In this document: positions 20,601-33,790 of the stretch, in pieces
How the letters are laid out: the number at the start of each line of letters is the position of its first letter
How positions within the stretch are numbered: position 1 is the stretch's first letter
Program-made: the position numbers and the translations under genes
The notes under the pieces: generated by a model
What the model was told of the DNA's origin: nothing
What the model saw: only the letters and a program-made list of their open reading frames with translations
Databases searched by the model: none
Assembly: GCF_036417845.1 (NCBI RefSeq)
Contig: NC_089994.1
Location: 17,874,001 to 17,938,000, forward strand
DNA from: Apteryx mantelli
Taxonomy: Eukaryota; Chordata; Aves; Apterygiformes; Apterygidae
DNA length: 64,000 bases
Direction of reading: 5' to 3'

Positions 20601-23600
20601 ATCTCCGAGATGCTCCTCTCCCCCCAGCCCTGCAGAAGGCACCGTGCTGCGTGCCAAGTCTGGCAGGAGCCGTGGCAGACCGGCCCCGGCGAGGGCTCGA
20701 GCGCAGCCCGCGGAGCCGCTCGCGCTTGGCCCAGCGCCGGCGCGGAGCTGCCTGCGCTCTCTTGCCCGGGCGCAGCCTGTGCCGAACCGCTTGCGATTTG
20801 GAGGGTGCAAAGGGGAGCAAAAGTGAAAAAAGGAACCGGGTCTGTGCCTGCTGCTGCGCTCGGCGGCAGAGAAGAGCTCCAGGGGCCGCGCTGGGCGCCG
20901 GGGCCCGGGGCAGACGGAGGAGCGCGAGCAGGTGCCCGCCCGCCCGCCTGCCCGCCGGCTCGGCCCGAGGCGCTCGCTTCCCGTCGCTGCCGCGCTCCCG
21001 AGGACGCCGCAGCCCGTGCGTCGCGGCCGGCTCGGCTCACGTCCCCTCCGCCAGCCCGCTGCCTGCCCAGCAGCCCGCGCACCCAGCGCCCTCGCCCGCG
21101 GCACAGCGCGGCAGCGGCGGCTCCTTGCAGCCCCGCGGTGCGGAGCGCCCTGCGCCGTGGCCGCCCCCTCGCTCGAGCGCGGGCTGCAGCCCCTTCCCCG
21201 CGAGCGCCCGGTCTCCAGCGAAGCCGGGTGTTCAGCGGAAAGCCAGGGAAAGGGGAAAGAAGGAAGCAGGTGGGGAAAGGGGAAGCTTTGAAGCAGATGT
21301 GGGCACAGCTCAGCCCGCACGGCCGGCTGGCGCGGGGAAGCGCCACGAGCTGAAACGCCGCTTCCCCAGCTGGGAATGCCGCTTCCCCGGCAGCCCTGTC
21401 CCTGCGATGGGGACACGCGGGACAGCAGCCCAGCCGGGAACGCGCCAGTGCTGCCGGCCAGCCATCGCCGCCAGGGTCCCCAGCGCAGGCTGCGCCCGTG
21501 CCGAGCCAGACCCCCAAAACCCGCTTTGCAAGGGCGGCGGGGAGAGACGCCCCTGCGCGGGCCGGCTCCCCCGAGCGAGTCGCGGCTCTTCTGCCGGCTG
21601 CGGCGAAAGCCTCACCGTGCCCTGCACCGGGGCTGGCGGACGCGTCTCCGCTGCCAGCGCGGGCGAAGCCAAAGCTCGAGGCCTCCCTGGGAACTGCGAC
21701 GGGCTCCGGCGTAGGCAGCCCGGGAGACACTCACCTGGGCGAGCGGAGCCCCTTGCGCTGTCTCAGCCCGAAAAATCCTGGCTCCCGCGAGAAGGGCGCC
21801 GAGGCTGCCCGGCACGCGGAGCGGCATGCACAGGGCCCCGGCGCCGCCGCATCGCCGCCCCCCAGCCGAGCGGGATGTGCCGCGCCGCTCCTCGCCGTCC
21901 AGAGAGGGACGAGCGCGCGTTGTCCGAGGGAGAGCAACGCAGCGGCAGCGCGGGGCACGGAGCAGGGCTCCGGGGTGGCGCCCGGCCTGCCTCCGCCTCG
22001 CGGCGAGGAAGTGGCGCTGGGGGCAGGATGTGGGGACGCTGACCCTGCTTTTGCTGCGCTTTCCTGCGGGATTACGCTGGGCACAGGGGGCTGGGGCCGC
22101 CGTGGCCGGAGCGTGCCATGGGCCCAGGGGTGGCTCTGGCGCCCCGCAGCACCCTCGGGCAGGAGGAGGTCAGGCATCCCGCCCGGGCCGGGGGAATTTC
22201 GGCCGTGCAAACGCGGCATCGGTCTGGGAGCTCCCGGGGCAGGGCGAGCGCAGCCGAAGGCCCCCCCCGAGATCCGGGACACGGTCGCGCCCTGCTAGGT
22301 TTTGCCTCAGCCGGTTTTGCTCTTGCCGCCCGGCATTGTCCGAGTTTCCGCTCGCCCCCGTGCCGGCGCCTGCCCAGCGCCTCGGCCCTCGCGGCCCAGC
22401 TGCTTCGGACTCCTCTGGCTTTGGATACGGAGGGAGACGGACAACCCGAGGGGAGGAAACCGTCTCTCCTCCCGCCACCACCCACGAATGCACCCCAGGG
22501 ACGCAGCGGAGGAAGGAGGACGCTTGCCCAGCTGCATCCACTCAGGGGGACTCGGAGGATTTGCAAGGAACCACCAGGCCGTCCAGCGCGGCGGCGGCGG
22601 AAACCGCTGCCTTCTGCGCGGCGCAGCGGCCGGCTCCCCGCCGGGACTCAACCGAGGACAGCTGAGAAAACCTGGGGCATCTCCCGACCCGGTTTAAAGA
22701 GGCAGCAGCAGCCTCGGGAACCCGGGCGGCGGTTGGCGCGTGCGCACACGGGCGCGGGAGCGGGGCGCGTGCCAGCCCGCCCCTTCGCTTTCCGCCCCCT
22801 CGCTGCGCCGTGGTCCCCGACGCTCTCTCGCGAGGTCCTTCTGACCCGGCCGTTCCCAGCTGTTCATCCAGCTGTGCCAAGCGAGACCCGGAGCGCCGGG
22901 GTGGGTTTGGACGCCGCAGCGGATTCCCAGGGATGAATCAGCCCGGTTTGGACCGGGATCCTAAGTAATACGACTCCCGGGGGCAGGCGCCCCGCTCGGT
23001 CCGCGCCAGCCTGCGCGCGGCGATTCCCAGCCCCACGCCGTGCTCGTGCCTTGCCCGGCGCATCCGGCGATCCGGCCCAGGGACCACGGCCGGGCTCTGC
23101 CCCCAGCCAGGGAAAACTGCTCTCCACAAGCCTGTCCGGAAGGACGGACACGGTTAACAAACTGCCTGCGCACACGGGTAAGGACGGCCGGGTGGAAACC
23201 CTGCAGCAGCATCACGGCAAATCGCGCACAGCAGCGAGCCCCGGGGGCCGGGGGCACCTTGGACCCGCTCCCGCGCGAGGAGGGGCAGCCCGGCCAGCGA
23301 GCCGCGGCCCCGGCGCCACGCAGAGCCGGCTCGTGCCAGCCCGGCCTGGGCAGAGGAAGGCCGAAGCTGAAAAACAGGAATTGGACCCCAAGAGGAGCCC
23401 TGTCTTTGCACAACGGAGCGGGTTACAAAATCGCCCAAAGGTCGAATCGCGAGGAAACTTGCTGACGTGCCCTGTTCGGCGGGAGCCCGGCCCGGAGAAA
23501 GGAGAAGAGACTCCTGCACTTCTGCTGCGCGGCACCAGGAAAGCGCAAAGCCAGACGTCCGCATGAAGGGGGGATTTGCCAACACCGGCGGCTCGTGACT

Positions 23601-24700
23601 GTCACAGCAGCGCGCCGGGAAGGTCCGTCCCGCACGCGGGGGCTTGGGGAGCGCGGCAGGTCCCCCCGGCCGGCGGGGAGAGCCCCGTCCCTGCTGCCAG
23701 CCCGCGGGGCACGGCAGCGCCCGCCGCTCCCGTGGGACGAGGCTCCGCGTGGGTGCCTGGATCGCGGCGGGGATGCGGAGCGACCCACGCTCGCCACCAC
23801 GCAGCGGGGGCCCCTGAAGCCCCGGTCACAAGCTCATCACCCCCCCGACGTGCTCGGGTGAGACGGTCCCGCCGTGGCCCCCCCAGCAGCAGTAAAAGCA
23901 GTTTGCATCCAAAAGCAGCTCGGCCCTTTTGAAAATGTAAAACGCGACCTTAGCTCCAGCAGCGGCGCCTTGCACCGGCTGGCTCTGCCCGGAGCGCCGG
24001 GCTCCTCGCACCCCTCGTGGCTTCGGACTTTCCAGCCAAACCTGTCCTGGACTCTCCTGGAGCGAGACCCGGCAGCACCTCCCCACGAAACCCCTCTCGA
24101 GACGCGTGTGCCCGCAGCGCACCCGCGCCGGCTCCAGGCCACGGCGCCTGACGCCCCCTTCCCCAGCCGCCCGCTGGAGCACGTGGTGCCGGAGCCGCTG
24201 TGCCGGGGCCTCGGCAGCCCCACGGGCTGCAGGCTGCTGCCGTCGATTTTGCTCCCGGGAGGAGCAGGAGAAAAGGAGCAGGTTTGGCCGGGGGGGGGGG
24301 GGGGGGCAACAAGCCAGGGCAAAAGGTGTTTGCAGAAAAGGCTGGGCGGACACGGGGCAATGCGGCTCGGCCCGGCTGCCTCCCACCTCTTCCCCGTCTC
24401 CGACCCTTTCCATGGGGAAAATACCTGCTGCCTCGTGCGGTCCTGCACCTCTGCCCAGAGCTCCCTGCGCGCGGCGCCAGGAGGGATGAAGTCGGGGGGT
24501 CCCGGGCACCCCGGGCGGGCTCAGCCGGGGAGGAAGAGGAGCCGCTCAGCGCAGGAGGAAGGCTCAAGGCAAAGGTGGTGCCTCCCCGTGCTGCCGAGCC
24601 CGTCCCGGAGAGCAAGCGCGCTCTCACACCCTAGCAGCCACCCGTGTCCGGGCAGGCACGCGCACAGCGCCGCTCCTATCCGTTTTTAAGGGGAAGGGGA
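20601..24700. promoter_or_regulatory. CpG-dense block, candidate CpG-island promoter
   Basis: The most CpG-dense stretch of the window, with many GC boxes, (CCCG)n at about 20935-20958, a G run of about 18 at 24289-24306 and a quadruplex-type purine run at 24690-24708. No TATA element or defined exon could be identified. It lies 7-11 kb upstream of the CMKLR1 coding exon and could hold a first exon of CMKLR1 or of an unannotated transcript, or simply reflect microchromosome composition. Overlapping open frames of over 400 codons on both strands are composition artefacts. Confidence 0.3.
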
Positions 24701-24708
24701 GGGGAGGG
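24690..24708 (+). other. G-quadruplex-type motif
   Basis: Four G runs of 3-4 bases separated by one or two A residues form a canonical short-loop quadruplex motif at the edge of the CpG-dense block. Confidence 0.6.
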
Positions 24709-27700
24709 AGTCACAGCGGCATCGCTGGGGGTCCTTGGCAGCGCTTCGCTCCGTGAGCAACAGCTGGAAGAGGGTGTGACGGCGTGAGCTAGGAAAGCTG
24801 GCCGGGATCCTGCTGTGACCCAACGCGAGGGAGAAGCCAGCTGCTTCCCACGGGGCTGCCTTTCCTCCCGGCCGGGAGCACCCCGCGCTCGCAGGTCCGC
24901 CGGCCAAGGGCCGCCGCGGCACGAAGGGCCGGGCCGAACGCCCGAGCGGCGCCGTGCCCGGCGCGGGAGCCGTAGCCCCGGCGGCCGCAGAGCACGTCTC
25001 AGCGGCGTCCCCGCCTTTGATCCGCGCGGGTCAGCCCGCCGCTCTCCGATGCATCCCGGGCTCCCCCTCCGCCGCCCGCCCGCCCACCGCCCCCAGCTAC
25101 TTCCAAGACGTTGACTCACTTCCCTTCCTGAAATCTGGCTTCCAAACGCCGCTTCTGCTGTCGCTGGGCTTTTTTCCCCGAGGGCTTTTATCGCCATCAG
25201 GAGCTAGCAGCTGTTTCGGAGCATCCTCCCCTCTGGCTCGCACCGGCACACGGGATGAGCCACCGGCGGCCGCCGCATCTGCCGGCCCAGTCCAGCCCGC
25301 GTGTCGGCCCCGGCACCGCTAACGTGCGCGGAAAGCCTCCGGAGAGGCCGCTCCAGCAGCCGGGGTCGCCCGGGCAGGCGGGAGGGGGGCGGCTGGCCCC
25401 AGGCGTTTCGGGGCCAGAACCCGCGGGTGCAGCGAGGAGAAGGGGCCAAGCCGGTCCGGGGCCATGGGAACGCAGCTGCATGGGGAGCGGCGGTGGCTCC
25501 AACGTGTCCCGGGGGCTCCGCGGTCTCCGGGTGTCGAGCGGTGCAGCCTCCGCCCCCGCTCACCGGGAGGTCGGAATGAGCCAGGGCTTAGTGTGGCACG
25601 GGGAAACTCCCTTTTCCGCCCGTGCCTTCCCTGGCTGCTGCCGAACCGCGCGCTTGGGGCCAGGCCTCCGCAGCAGCGGCCGGGACGCGCTCCGGGACAG
25701 CGAGCGCGTGGCCAGGTGAGGAATACCGGAGGGGTTACGGAAGATAACACCGATGGTGACGCATGCCAGCACCCGCAGCCTGGCGCGAGGGACCCTCCCG
25801 GCGCCTCTGCTCCTCCCCAGGTCCAGTCCCAACGTTTGCAGCGCTAAGAGCCATCGCTGGGGAAGGGTTTCGCCCCCGCGTTTTGGGTGCGAGGGCACCC
25901 CCTCGGGAGGGCAGAGAGTTTTGAGGGAGATGCCCCCGTTCTGCCTTCCTCCTGCTGGCAGGACACAAGGAGGGAAAGGAGCAGGAATCGCAGGACAAAC
26001 CGGCTCCGTCACCTAGTGCCGCCTCCTGCCCCCAAGCCAGGACCCTTCCTGGACCCGCTCTGCCCCCAACGTACCGGATTCGATCATCAGCAACACGCAA
26101 AACCTGCTGGGGACGTGTTTCTGGAGCGCGGGGGCGTAGGTAGACCTCCACCTGCTCGCCGTGGCTGCGGGCCAAGCCGCAGCGCGGGGGGAGCACGCTT
26201 CCTCGGCAAGCTTCTAGGAGGATGACAGCTCCTCGAGGAAGCCTGGAAGCCAAGTCAACGAAGGGGGGAAAAAAAATAAAGCAAGCTAGCTATCGCCTTC
26301 GACGTGCTTCGAGTCGAACGGCGCTACTGCAGACCGTCTCCTGGATCAGCCCGAGCGCTCGGTGCCAGCTGCACTGTTTTACGGAGTTGTTGCTATCAGC
26401 AGGGAAGCACATCTGGCAGCGCCTGGCGGAGCTGGCGGGGAGCCAGCCGCAGGCTCTCCGAGGCGGCGGCGGCAGGATCGGCAGACGCGCGCGTTCTTCT
26501 GGCTTCGCTGCTTTTCGCAGCATGGGATGGAAACAAGGAAATCCTGGAAAGACGCAAACCCAGAAGGATGCACGACCTCGGCTGTTTCTGAGCGGGGGGC
26601 ATGGCTCGCAGGATGAGAAGGGATGGCGCGAGCCCGCCGGAAAACGCCGCCGGGGCGGCGCGGTGGGACGCTGCCGATGCCGGGGATGCTCCCGGCCCGC
26701 GGCCAGCAAAGGCTGCTCTGCCCGGGGTGCGCGGGGCCTGCCTGGCCTCGAGGTCCATTCCAGCAGCGCCGCGGGGGTAAAGACATGCCGGGGTGGGAGC
26801 ACGCCGCGTGCCATTTGCACGGAGCAAAGCAATCGCGGCTCTGAATTTAGTTCCCCCAAGCGTTCTCGGGAGCCTGGTGTTTCAGGAACCGCAGCGCTTT
26901 GCTTATTGCCCCTTCCGCGTAACGAGAGGGGGCTGCGCTACTCGCAGGAGGACAAATCCAGGCGGCACGCTTCTCCCGGAGCCGAGCCGAGCGCCGTGCC
27001 CGGCGCTGTCCCTCCCCGCGGGGCCTGGGGCGCTGCAGGGAAGGTCAAGCGGGGCAGCTCGAGGAAGACGTGCTAACGGCCAGCCGGGGAGAGCCAGCCG
27101 GGAGCAGTCACCCTGCGCCCCGCGTCAGCGTCAAGTGTCAACCAGCCAGAGCCCATCCTCGGGCACCCGAAGAGAGGGTAAAGACAGAGCATAAGTAATT
27201 ACAGGTGGAGCTTTAGCAACGGTCAGAGGCAAGAGGGAAGCTCCAGGGAGCAGGGGGAGAAGAGGGAATAAATACCAAATCGCAGCCCCACTGCCCCCAG
27301 CCGGGGAAGGTACAGGTCGAGGCTGGATGCCCACGGGTCCCTCCCGAAAACGTGGGCTGGAGGAGAGGAGGAAGCCCGGGCACTGCCCCTCGCAGGCGGA
27401 GGGTGCAGCCGTTCCCCGTGGCTCCCCCGCTTGCGGTGACGGTGACAGCCCCCGGCTTCTAGACGTGTTGCTTTGCCCTCACACCCCGCAAGCGCAACGC
27501 GGTTTGTTCCTTCCCCCTTCCCTCCCGCGCCGGGCGACAGCAATCTGCCAGGTCAGCCGAAGCGGCTCTCGGCAGGCGCCGAGCCGCAGTGACGCGGCTC
27601 GCTGGACCGGGGACGCTGACGAGGCTTTTTATAAACCTCCCGGTGCCCTGGGCCAAGCGAGAACCTGGCAGCGAGCCGCGGGGGCCCCTCGGCGCCGAGC

Positions 27701-29159
27701 GCTGCTGCCTCGCGCCCCTCCGCCCCGCGCGGCGCGCGGGCACCCTCCTTGGACCAGAACCCGCCTGAGTCATCTTTAAGCAGATGACACGCTCTCGCTG
27801 TTGAAGAAAACACGAGAGGTGCTTTTCCTTTGCCGAGGGAACGTTCCCTGTGATTCAGCGCCGCTTTCTCCTGCCTTGCGGGAGCAGCGGGGGGAGAGGA
27901 ACCCGCCGAGCCCCCCCAGCGCAGCCCAGAGCACAACTGCTTCGGGCTGCGAAACGCGACATGAGCCTGCACCGCCTTTCCCGGGCCCCAACCCTGCCCC
28001 GCTCCAGGGCTGGGTTTATCGCGCCTCCCCCTTCGCACGATTTTGGCTGCGCTGCCCATCAGAGGGGGACCGAGGCAGCTGCTGTTCCTAGCCTCCTCCT
28101 CCCTGCTCGAGCGCGGGGAAGCAGGCGAAGGACAAGCCTTCCTCCGCCTGCCCCTCTCTTCCCATGCCGGTGTCCTAACACAGACACGCAGGGGCAAGGA
28201 GAACCTCTTCGTTGGCACGGGCGCCTCTCGGGTCACCGCGGGGCGAGGGCACGGTGCGGGAGCGGCTCCCGAGCGTGGGAAACGCTGCACGACGGCTGTG
28301 AACACCCACACCGGAGCGAAGCCTGGAAACGCTGAGCTAATCCAGCAGCTGAAGCGTTTCAACGCCGCCTCAGGCTCCGGGCGTTGCAGCTGCCGGCAGC
28401 CACATCCCACTGCTCCATGTACAACCTGGAGCACTGAGTCCGGTGAGGACCAAGCAGGGAGCATCCACAGCCCCACTGGGGTCCATCAGGGCAAAGAAAG
28501 GCTCAGGAGCGAGTCTTGCTTCCCATCACTGCAATGCAAAAGGGAATAGGACACTATGGTGCAACTGGACAGCTCGGGAGCCGCGGCTCCTCCCCGGCAG
28601 GAACGGCTGCCCGCTCGGCCCACGCGCCCCGACACGCGCGACGGCAAACCCCCATCTCGGAGCTGACACGGCTCAGTCCGTGCTCCGTATAACCTGGCCT
28701 GGCTCTGTAGTTTATTCACTCACAGCACTCGGCGCTGGGTTTTGGCAGAGCACCATCGTTTCTGACCGGACGGACACGGCCAGACAAGTGGCAACATCCT
28801 GGCTGGAGCTTTGGGTGTGAGAGTAGGCATCGAGCCAAGAAAGAGAGACATAAGTTATCTTTTTGCTTAATGCTTATAACAGCAAGCCATCAGCCGACAC
28901 ACAGACCGCGCACAAGCCCAGGCCACGTCCGGGCACTGTCGTTCCAAGCTCACGGGACAAGGGCAGCAGCGAGGCAGGACTCTGCGCGTGTCCTCGGAGC
29001 GGCAGGACCACGGCCCATTTGTATTTTTAATCAGCTGAACACAGTCCCCCAGGAGGCTCTGCAAACCCCTAATATCCCAGCAGAGATCCCTCCCGCGGCC
29101 TCCCCATTTCCCACTTGCTGGATACGAGGAACGCAGCCCTCGTGCTCTTCGCTTCCCGA
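24709..29159. other. GC-rich DNA, no gene seen
   Basis: About 4.5 kb of CpG-rich DNA without a recognisable exon. Isolated words of note are a consensus AP-1 site TGACTCA (25112-25118) and TGAGTCAT near 27767. No repeats beyond short purine runs (about 26260-26283). Confidence 0.5.
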
Positions 29160-29350
29160 CCTACTGCAGTAATAGTCTACGTATTCCATTACTGCCTTGC
29201 GATCCAAGTGGAAATGAAAGATCATTGCAAAAATAAGAAGTCCACATACAGGATGTCAAACAGACTGGTCGCTTCACATGTTTCACTGATTTGATACAAT
29301 CACGGAAAAAACAGTTCCAACTTGTGCAATTCGCAGCTTATAAATAGCAA
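29160..29350. promoter_or_regulatory. AT-rich island with MEF2/TATA-like word
   Basis: Contains GTAATAGTCTACGTATTCCATTAC, TGATTTGATACAATCACGG and, at about 29338-29347, TTATAAATAG, which fits both a MEF2 site and a TATA element. Function inferred. Confidence 0.35.
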
Positions 29351-32277
29351 CCAAACAAGGAAGCCGAGCAGGCCTCCGCGCAGCCACGGCTGGGCTCCGA
29401 GGACGCTGCCAAAACGCGCCTCGGTCCCACACGCTGCAAACAGCGCTGCCGGCTGCAGCCTCCGCGGGCTGGCGAGCGCGCGCTCGGAGGGAGACGGCGC
29501 CAGCGCCGGCGCTGCAAACCCACGCCTGCCCTCGGCTGCCGGCGAGGGAGACCCTCCGAAGGGCACGGAGGCAGGGGCATCTCTGTGTCCCACTGCTGCA
29601 AAGCGGGGAAAAACCAGATCAGCACGGAGGCTGGGTCCGTGCTAACACTTATCGGCCTCCCGCGAAGCCCCAGGGGAGACGCAGGAGGCCCAGAGGCTCC
29701 ACGGAGCAGGAGGCGTCGCAACAGCCAAATACAAACTTTACCCCCAAAGCATTTGCCCTCAGCAAAAGCTCCATCTTTCCCCAAGAAACGAAGTCAGCGT
29801 TCCCGGGGTTTCGTTACTCCCTCCCCAAGCCTGGGAAAAGGAGCAAGGATGGGATGGAGCGACCCAGCCTCGAGGCTCGCATCCCACCAGCGCGGGTCCC
29901 GGCGTGCCCCACGCTCCTCCCCTGCTCCGACCCCATGCCTCCCGCGTCCGGGCGCCTTCCCCTCTCCCTCCGTCCTCTCCCAGCTGTCTGCAGCATTTGT
30001 CTTTCAGCCGCGTCTCCCTCCCTGGAAAGCTCTCAGATGCCCATTTTTATCCCGGCTTCCTGGGGAAAGGCGGCTCGCGCAGGAGAACTTGGCAGCCACG
30101 TGCGCCTCGCTTTCCTCCTAGTAATTTTAAGCATGTTGGACAATTCCAGACAAATTCGACGCAGAGCCTCAAGGAGATAATTGCCTACAGACGCCTTGAT
30201 CAGCAAGCCGGGGGGAGAGACGAGAGCGATGCCAAAGCGCCTCCAGTCCCAGCCAGAGACGGAGGCCGGGCCGGTGCCAGGGGAGCCCAGGGGCAGCCGC
30301 CAGGGCCCCCCTGAACCTCCGGCTCCCGGGGACGGAGATGCACCCAGACGGGTGCCAAGAGCAGCCGGGACTCGGGACGTTCCCGCGCTGACCGAGCACC
30401 CCGGCCCTGCCCGTGGCCTCCCGGGTGAGCATGGAGCCACCCCCCCGAGGCAGGACGGGGCGAGCCGCCCCGAAACCCGCTCCCCGGCGCCCGTTGGCCT
30501 TGCGGCACCCGCGGCCGCGCGGGCTCCCAACAGCCGCTGACCAACGGGGCTGAAACCAGGCCCGGCGCCGCAGCTGCGAAGACAGAGGGAAGCAGCCCCG
30601 GCAAGCGGAGGGCTGCAGCGCCGTCGCGGGTGCCGCCTGCCCACCCGCCGCAGGTGCGCTCCTGGCTTTCACATCCCTCGCGTTTCTCGCCGAGAAGGGA
30701 AGCAAGAAGGGGACGGGGATGGCCGCTGCAAGGGGGGCGGAGGGAGCGGGGTTTCGTGGCCTCGCTCTGCCGGCCCCGGCAGGGTCCCGTGGGAGGGGGA
30801 GCCGGGAAGCAGGGGCCGGGGTCCCGCGGGAGCCACGAGGAGCTACCCAGGCTCCCGCCTCCGCACGAGGTGCCCAGCTCCAGCACAGCCCTAAATCCCC
30901 CCCGCGGGGACGTTTCCTGGCTGAACGGGGCAAGGACCGCGGTGTTTCTTGGTGGAAACGGTGCTCGTGTTGCCGTGCTCAGCGGTAGGTGCAGCCAGAG
31001 CAGGCTTGGCAACGAAGCCTGGCGCCGCCTGGCTTCCCGGTCCAGCCGGGACCTCCGGGAGCGGGAGGGAGGGCCGGCCCCGTCTGGTGAGCAAAGGGAG
31101 AGGTGCCTCATTAACAACCCCTTCGCCTTGTGCAAACGAATCGGGCCACAGTCAGAGGGTGAGCTCAGGGTGCCCACGGCATCTGGGACCTCACCGGCTC
31201 GGAGGCGGCGGGCGGAGAGGAGCCACCCACCAGGCTGGGCCGCCACGGCCTTTCCGTGACTCCCGAGCTCCATCCCGGTGGGCGATGAGCATTCCCAGCA
31301 CCGTGGGCCAAGCCAAGCTGGAACTGCATCCCAGGGAAGAGAGTCGTTTCCCATAAATTGCTGGTTTTCTTCAGTCAGAAGAGGCTCGTGAAGGTTACTT
31401 CGGCTTTCACAGCGTAGTTGACATGCAGAACTGGTCTCCGGCCAAGGTAAACGTCTGCAGCTGAAGGCAGGCGCTGCAGCCAAGGGAGTTATTTCGGTGC
31501 CTCCGCAGGGCCCCGCTGGCAAGCGGCGGTCTCAGGTGCTGGCATGGCCAGAGCAAGTCGGGTCCGAGCCCCCTCCACGGCGTAAGGCAAGGCAGGGCTG
31601 GTGCGGGACTCGGACCCGAAGCGTGGGGTAAACCGTGGCCCAGCATGGCCAGCCCGAGCATCCCTCTCCCATCGCACAGCCGACTGACCACCGAGAGGAA
31701 TTAGAGGGCACTGTAGCAAAATCCTTGAAGCCTTCTTCCCAATTTATAGCCGTAATAAAACCCTCTGGGCAAACAGGAAAGCAGGACATCGCAGGAGAGG
31801 TCAGCCGAATACCAGCGAGTCGGCTGTGGCCACGGCGCAGGGCACCTTGCTCGGCACCACCGGACACGATTCCCGGCAGCTGGAAATGGCTAACGAGGAA
31901 GGGGCAGGCTGGGGCCAGAAAATAACCCGACTTGAATAACCTGCCGCACGACAGGCATGAGCGGCCCCTGCCTGAGCTGCGGGAGCGGGGGAAGCCCCCC
32001 CCGGAGATCCCCGACACCAGGGGCTCATAAATACCCCCAGCCCGGGGAGAGGGAGAGCCCCCCACTTCTTTCCGACCCGCTTCAGTGGGGTCCTTTCTGT
32101 GCTCCCACATAAGGGGCGACACCACGGCCAGACCCCGATGCTGCTATGGAAAACCACCCGTGGGGCCAGCCCGGGACGGAGGCGGAGAGCCCACGCCTCC
32201 CCGTGCCACACGCACGCGGCCACGGGGCGCTTCGAGGGCGCCTGCCGCCACATGCCGCTCCTCTCCCCTGCGGGGTG
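29351..32277. other. GC-rich DNA, no gene seen
   Basis: GC-rich with one AT-richer patch at about 30110-30190 (TAGTAATTTTAAGCATG, GAGATAATTGCC). A - strand frame of about 440 codons (30200-31522) is low-complexity Arg/Pro/Gly/Ala/Ser in composition and matches no family known to me. Confidence 0.5.
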
Positions 32278-32375
32278 AAGGCAGATTAGTTTTAATTAGA
32301 ACCAAATCCATCTAACCCTTTCCTTAGGCGCTGATTACACATGTAATTAGCGGTTGATCTCGTTTGCCCGGCTAT
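32278..32375. promoter_or_regulatory. Short homeodomain-motif island
   Basis: Contains TTAGTTTTAATTAGAACC and GATTACACATGTAATTAGCGG. The latter holds an inverted ATTACA/TGTAAT pair. Bounded by GC-rich DNA on both sides. Function inferred. Confidence 0.35.
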
Positions 32376-33499
32376 CCATCTCGGAGCCGAGCAGGCTCCC
32401 AGGTGACCCCGCTAGCTGGGAGCCGGTCCTGCTGCTCGAGGCAGCAGTCGGCAGAGGGGCAGGCAGGGCCCCTGCAAGGCGAACCCCCAAATTTACCCAC
32501 AGAGCTAAAGATGCTAAAGGCAGCGAGACGCCCGAAGGCTCGGTCCATCCTGCATGGCAAAGTGCGGCTCTGTGGACAGACTCGTGCCCAGACCTGTGTG
32601 CTTCCCGTGCCGGTCGCTCCCCAGGTTTGGAGCCTCAGCAGGCTCCTGCCGTCCCGTCCTACCGTGGCCGGGCTGATGCTCTTCCTGAGGAGCTGATACT
32701 CTTCCTGAGGATGCATCCTTCCATTTCTTAGCAAGGGAAGGCTCCAGCCGCCTCCAGGGACTCCCTAGGGAGCAAAGCACACCTTCCTCCTTGGGCTGAG
32801 TGCGTCTGCCCCGGAGCAAGAACAGCTCCTCTCAGCAAGGCAGCGGAGATTCACTTCAGTGACCGAGCCAGGGTTGCGACGCAGGCGGAAAGCCCTCCTG
32901 GAGGGGATGATCCAGCCGAAGCTGCCCCTCCGCGGCCAGGCCTGCTGGCGGCTCTCTGGGGGCTCAGCCGTCTCGAAATCGCGCTGGATCCCTCCGGCAG
33001 ATGCTGATGGAGCAGTCTGCAGCCTGCTGTTTCTCAGCTAGTCGCTCTAGAGGTGGCTTTGCTACCACACAGAGCCCTCCGCCTCCTGCCTGGGTATAAG
33101 CACAGAAACGGGCACTGCACATCCTATTTTCAGGCAAATGTGCAGGTACAGGAGAGGGATCAAAGCAAAAGCAGCAGAGCAAGACCACAGAAACCACATG
33201 GATCGCTTTGAACCAAAGCATTTCACCAGGGCCCAGTGCTAGACTGGCTTTGCCACCCTGCAGCGCCGGGGGCCTCAAGGCTGGGAGCCGGACGCTAGGC
33301 ATCAGCTGGAAGATTTCACGCTAGCAGCTGCCCCTACTGGCCCTTGAAAGCCTAGTTTCCCCTGTCCCTGCTAGATGCTACTCGTATTTTCAAAACCAGG
33401 CTAAGATCTGGCAATAGCTTCAGAAACCCTTGACCCAGCCAGGAAAAGGACGGGCTGAAATCAGTCCCTCTCCAGGGGAGAGGAGGATTTTCCGCCCCA
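32376..33499. other. Intergenic DNA with a 20-bp duplication
   Basis: No gene recognised. A 20-base unit, GCTGATGCTCTTCCTGAGGA, occurs twice in tandem (32672-32691 and 32692-32711, one mismatch). Confidence 0.55.
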
Positions 33500-33790
33500 C
33501 TGCGTTAACAATACCACCTCGGCCGTCACCGCACACTGGCTTTTATGGCAGGCAGTTAATTCAGCCCGCGCCAAATCGGCATCTGTAGTCAGGCTTCGCA
33601 GCGGCGCGGAACGCTCCCATTAAGTAGGAGAGCCGCGGTCATAAATACAAGGTAAACACTCCTTTGGCCCACATTGGGCCTATAATGCCACGCGAAAGAG
33701 GGATCTTTAAAGCCAATATATCAACGTTTGATTATATAGCACCTTTTGCATTCAAAGCATCCCCGAGGGCTCTACAGAGCAGCGAGTTCG
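33500..33790. promoter_or_regulatory. AT-rich island, possibly an exapted ancient repeat
   Basis: Includes GCAGTTAATTCAGC, GGTCATAAATACAAGG and, at about 33724-33782, TTATATAGCACC followed by TTTTGCATTCAAAGCATCC and CTCTACAGAG. The last order (TATATAGC-CC-TTT, CAAAG, CT-TACAG) resembles a dispersed ancient vertebrate repeat I have seen but cannot name with confidence. Confidence 0.3.

Noticed and set aside
20432..21730. 432-codon open frame on the - strand
   Set aside because: Same composition artefact. It runs through an AT-rich motif island, and no family resemblance is visible.
20597..22042. 481-codon open frame on the + strand
   Set aside because: It overlaps a 432-codon frame on the other strand, is dominated by Ala/Arg/Gly/Pro/Ser, shows no domain, and lies in stop-poor CpG-rich DNA. 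Composition explains it.
30200..31522. 440-codon open frame on the - strand
   Set aside because: Low-complexity GC-driven peptide with many overlapping alternative frames and no recognisable motif.
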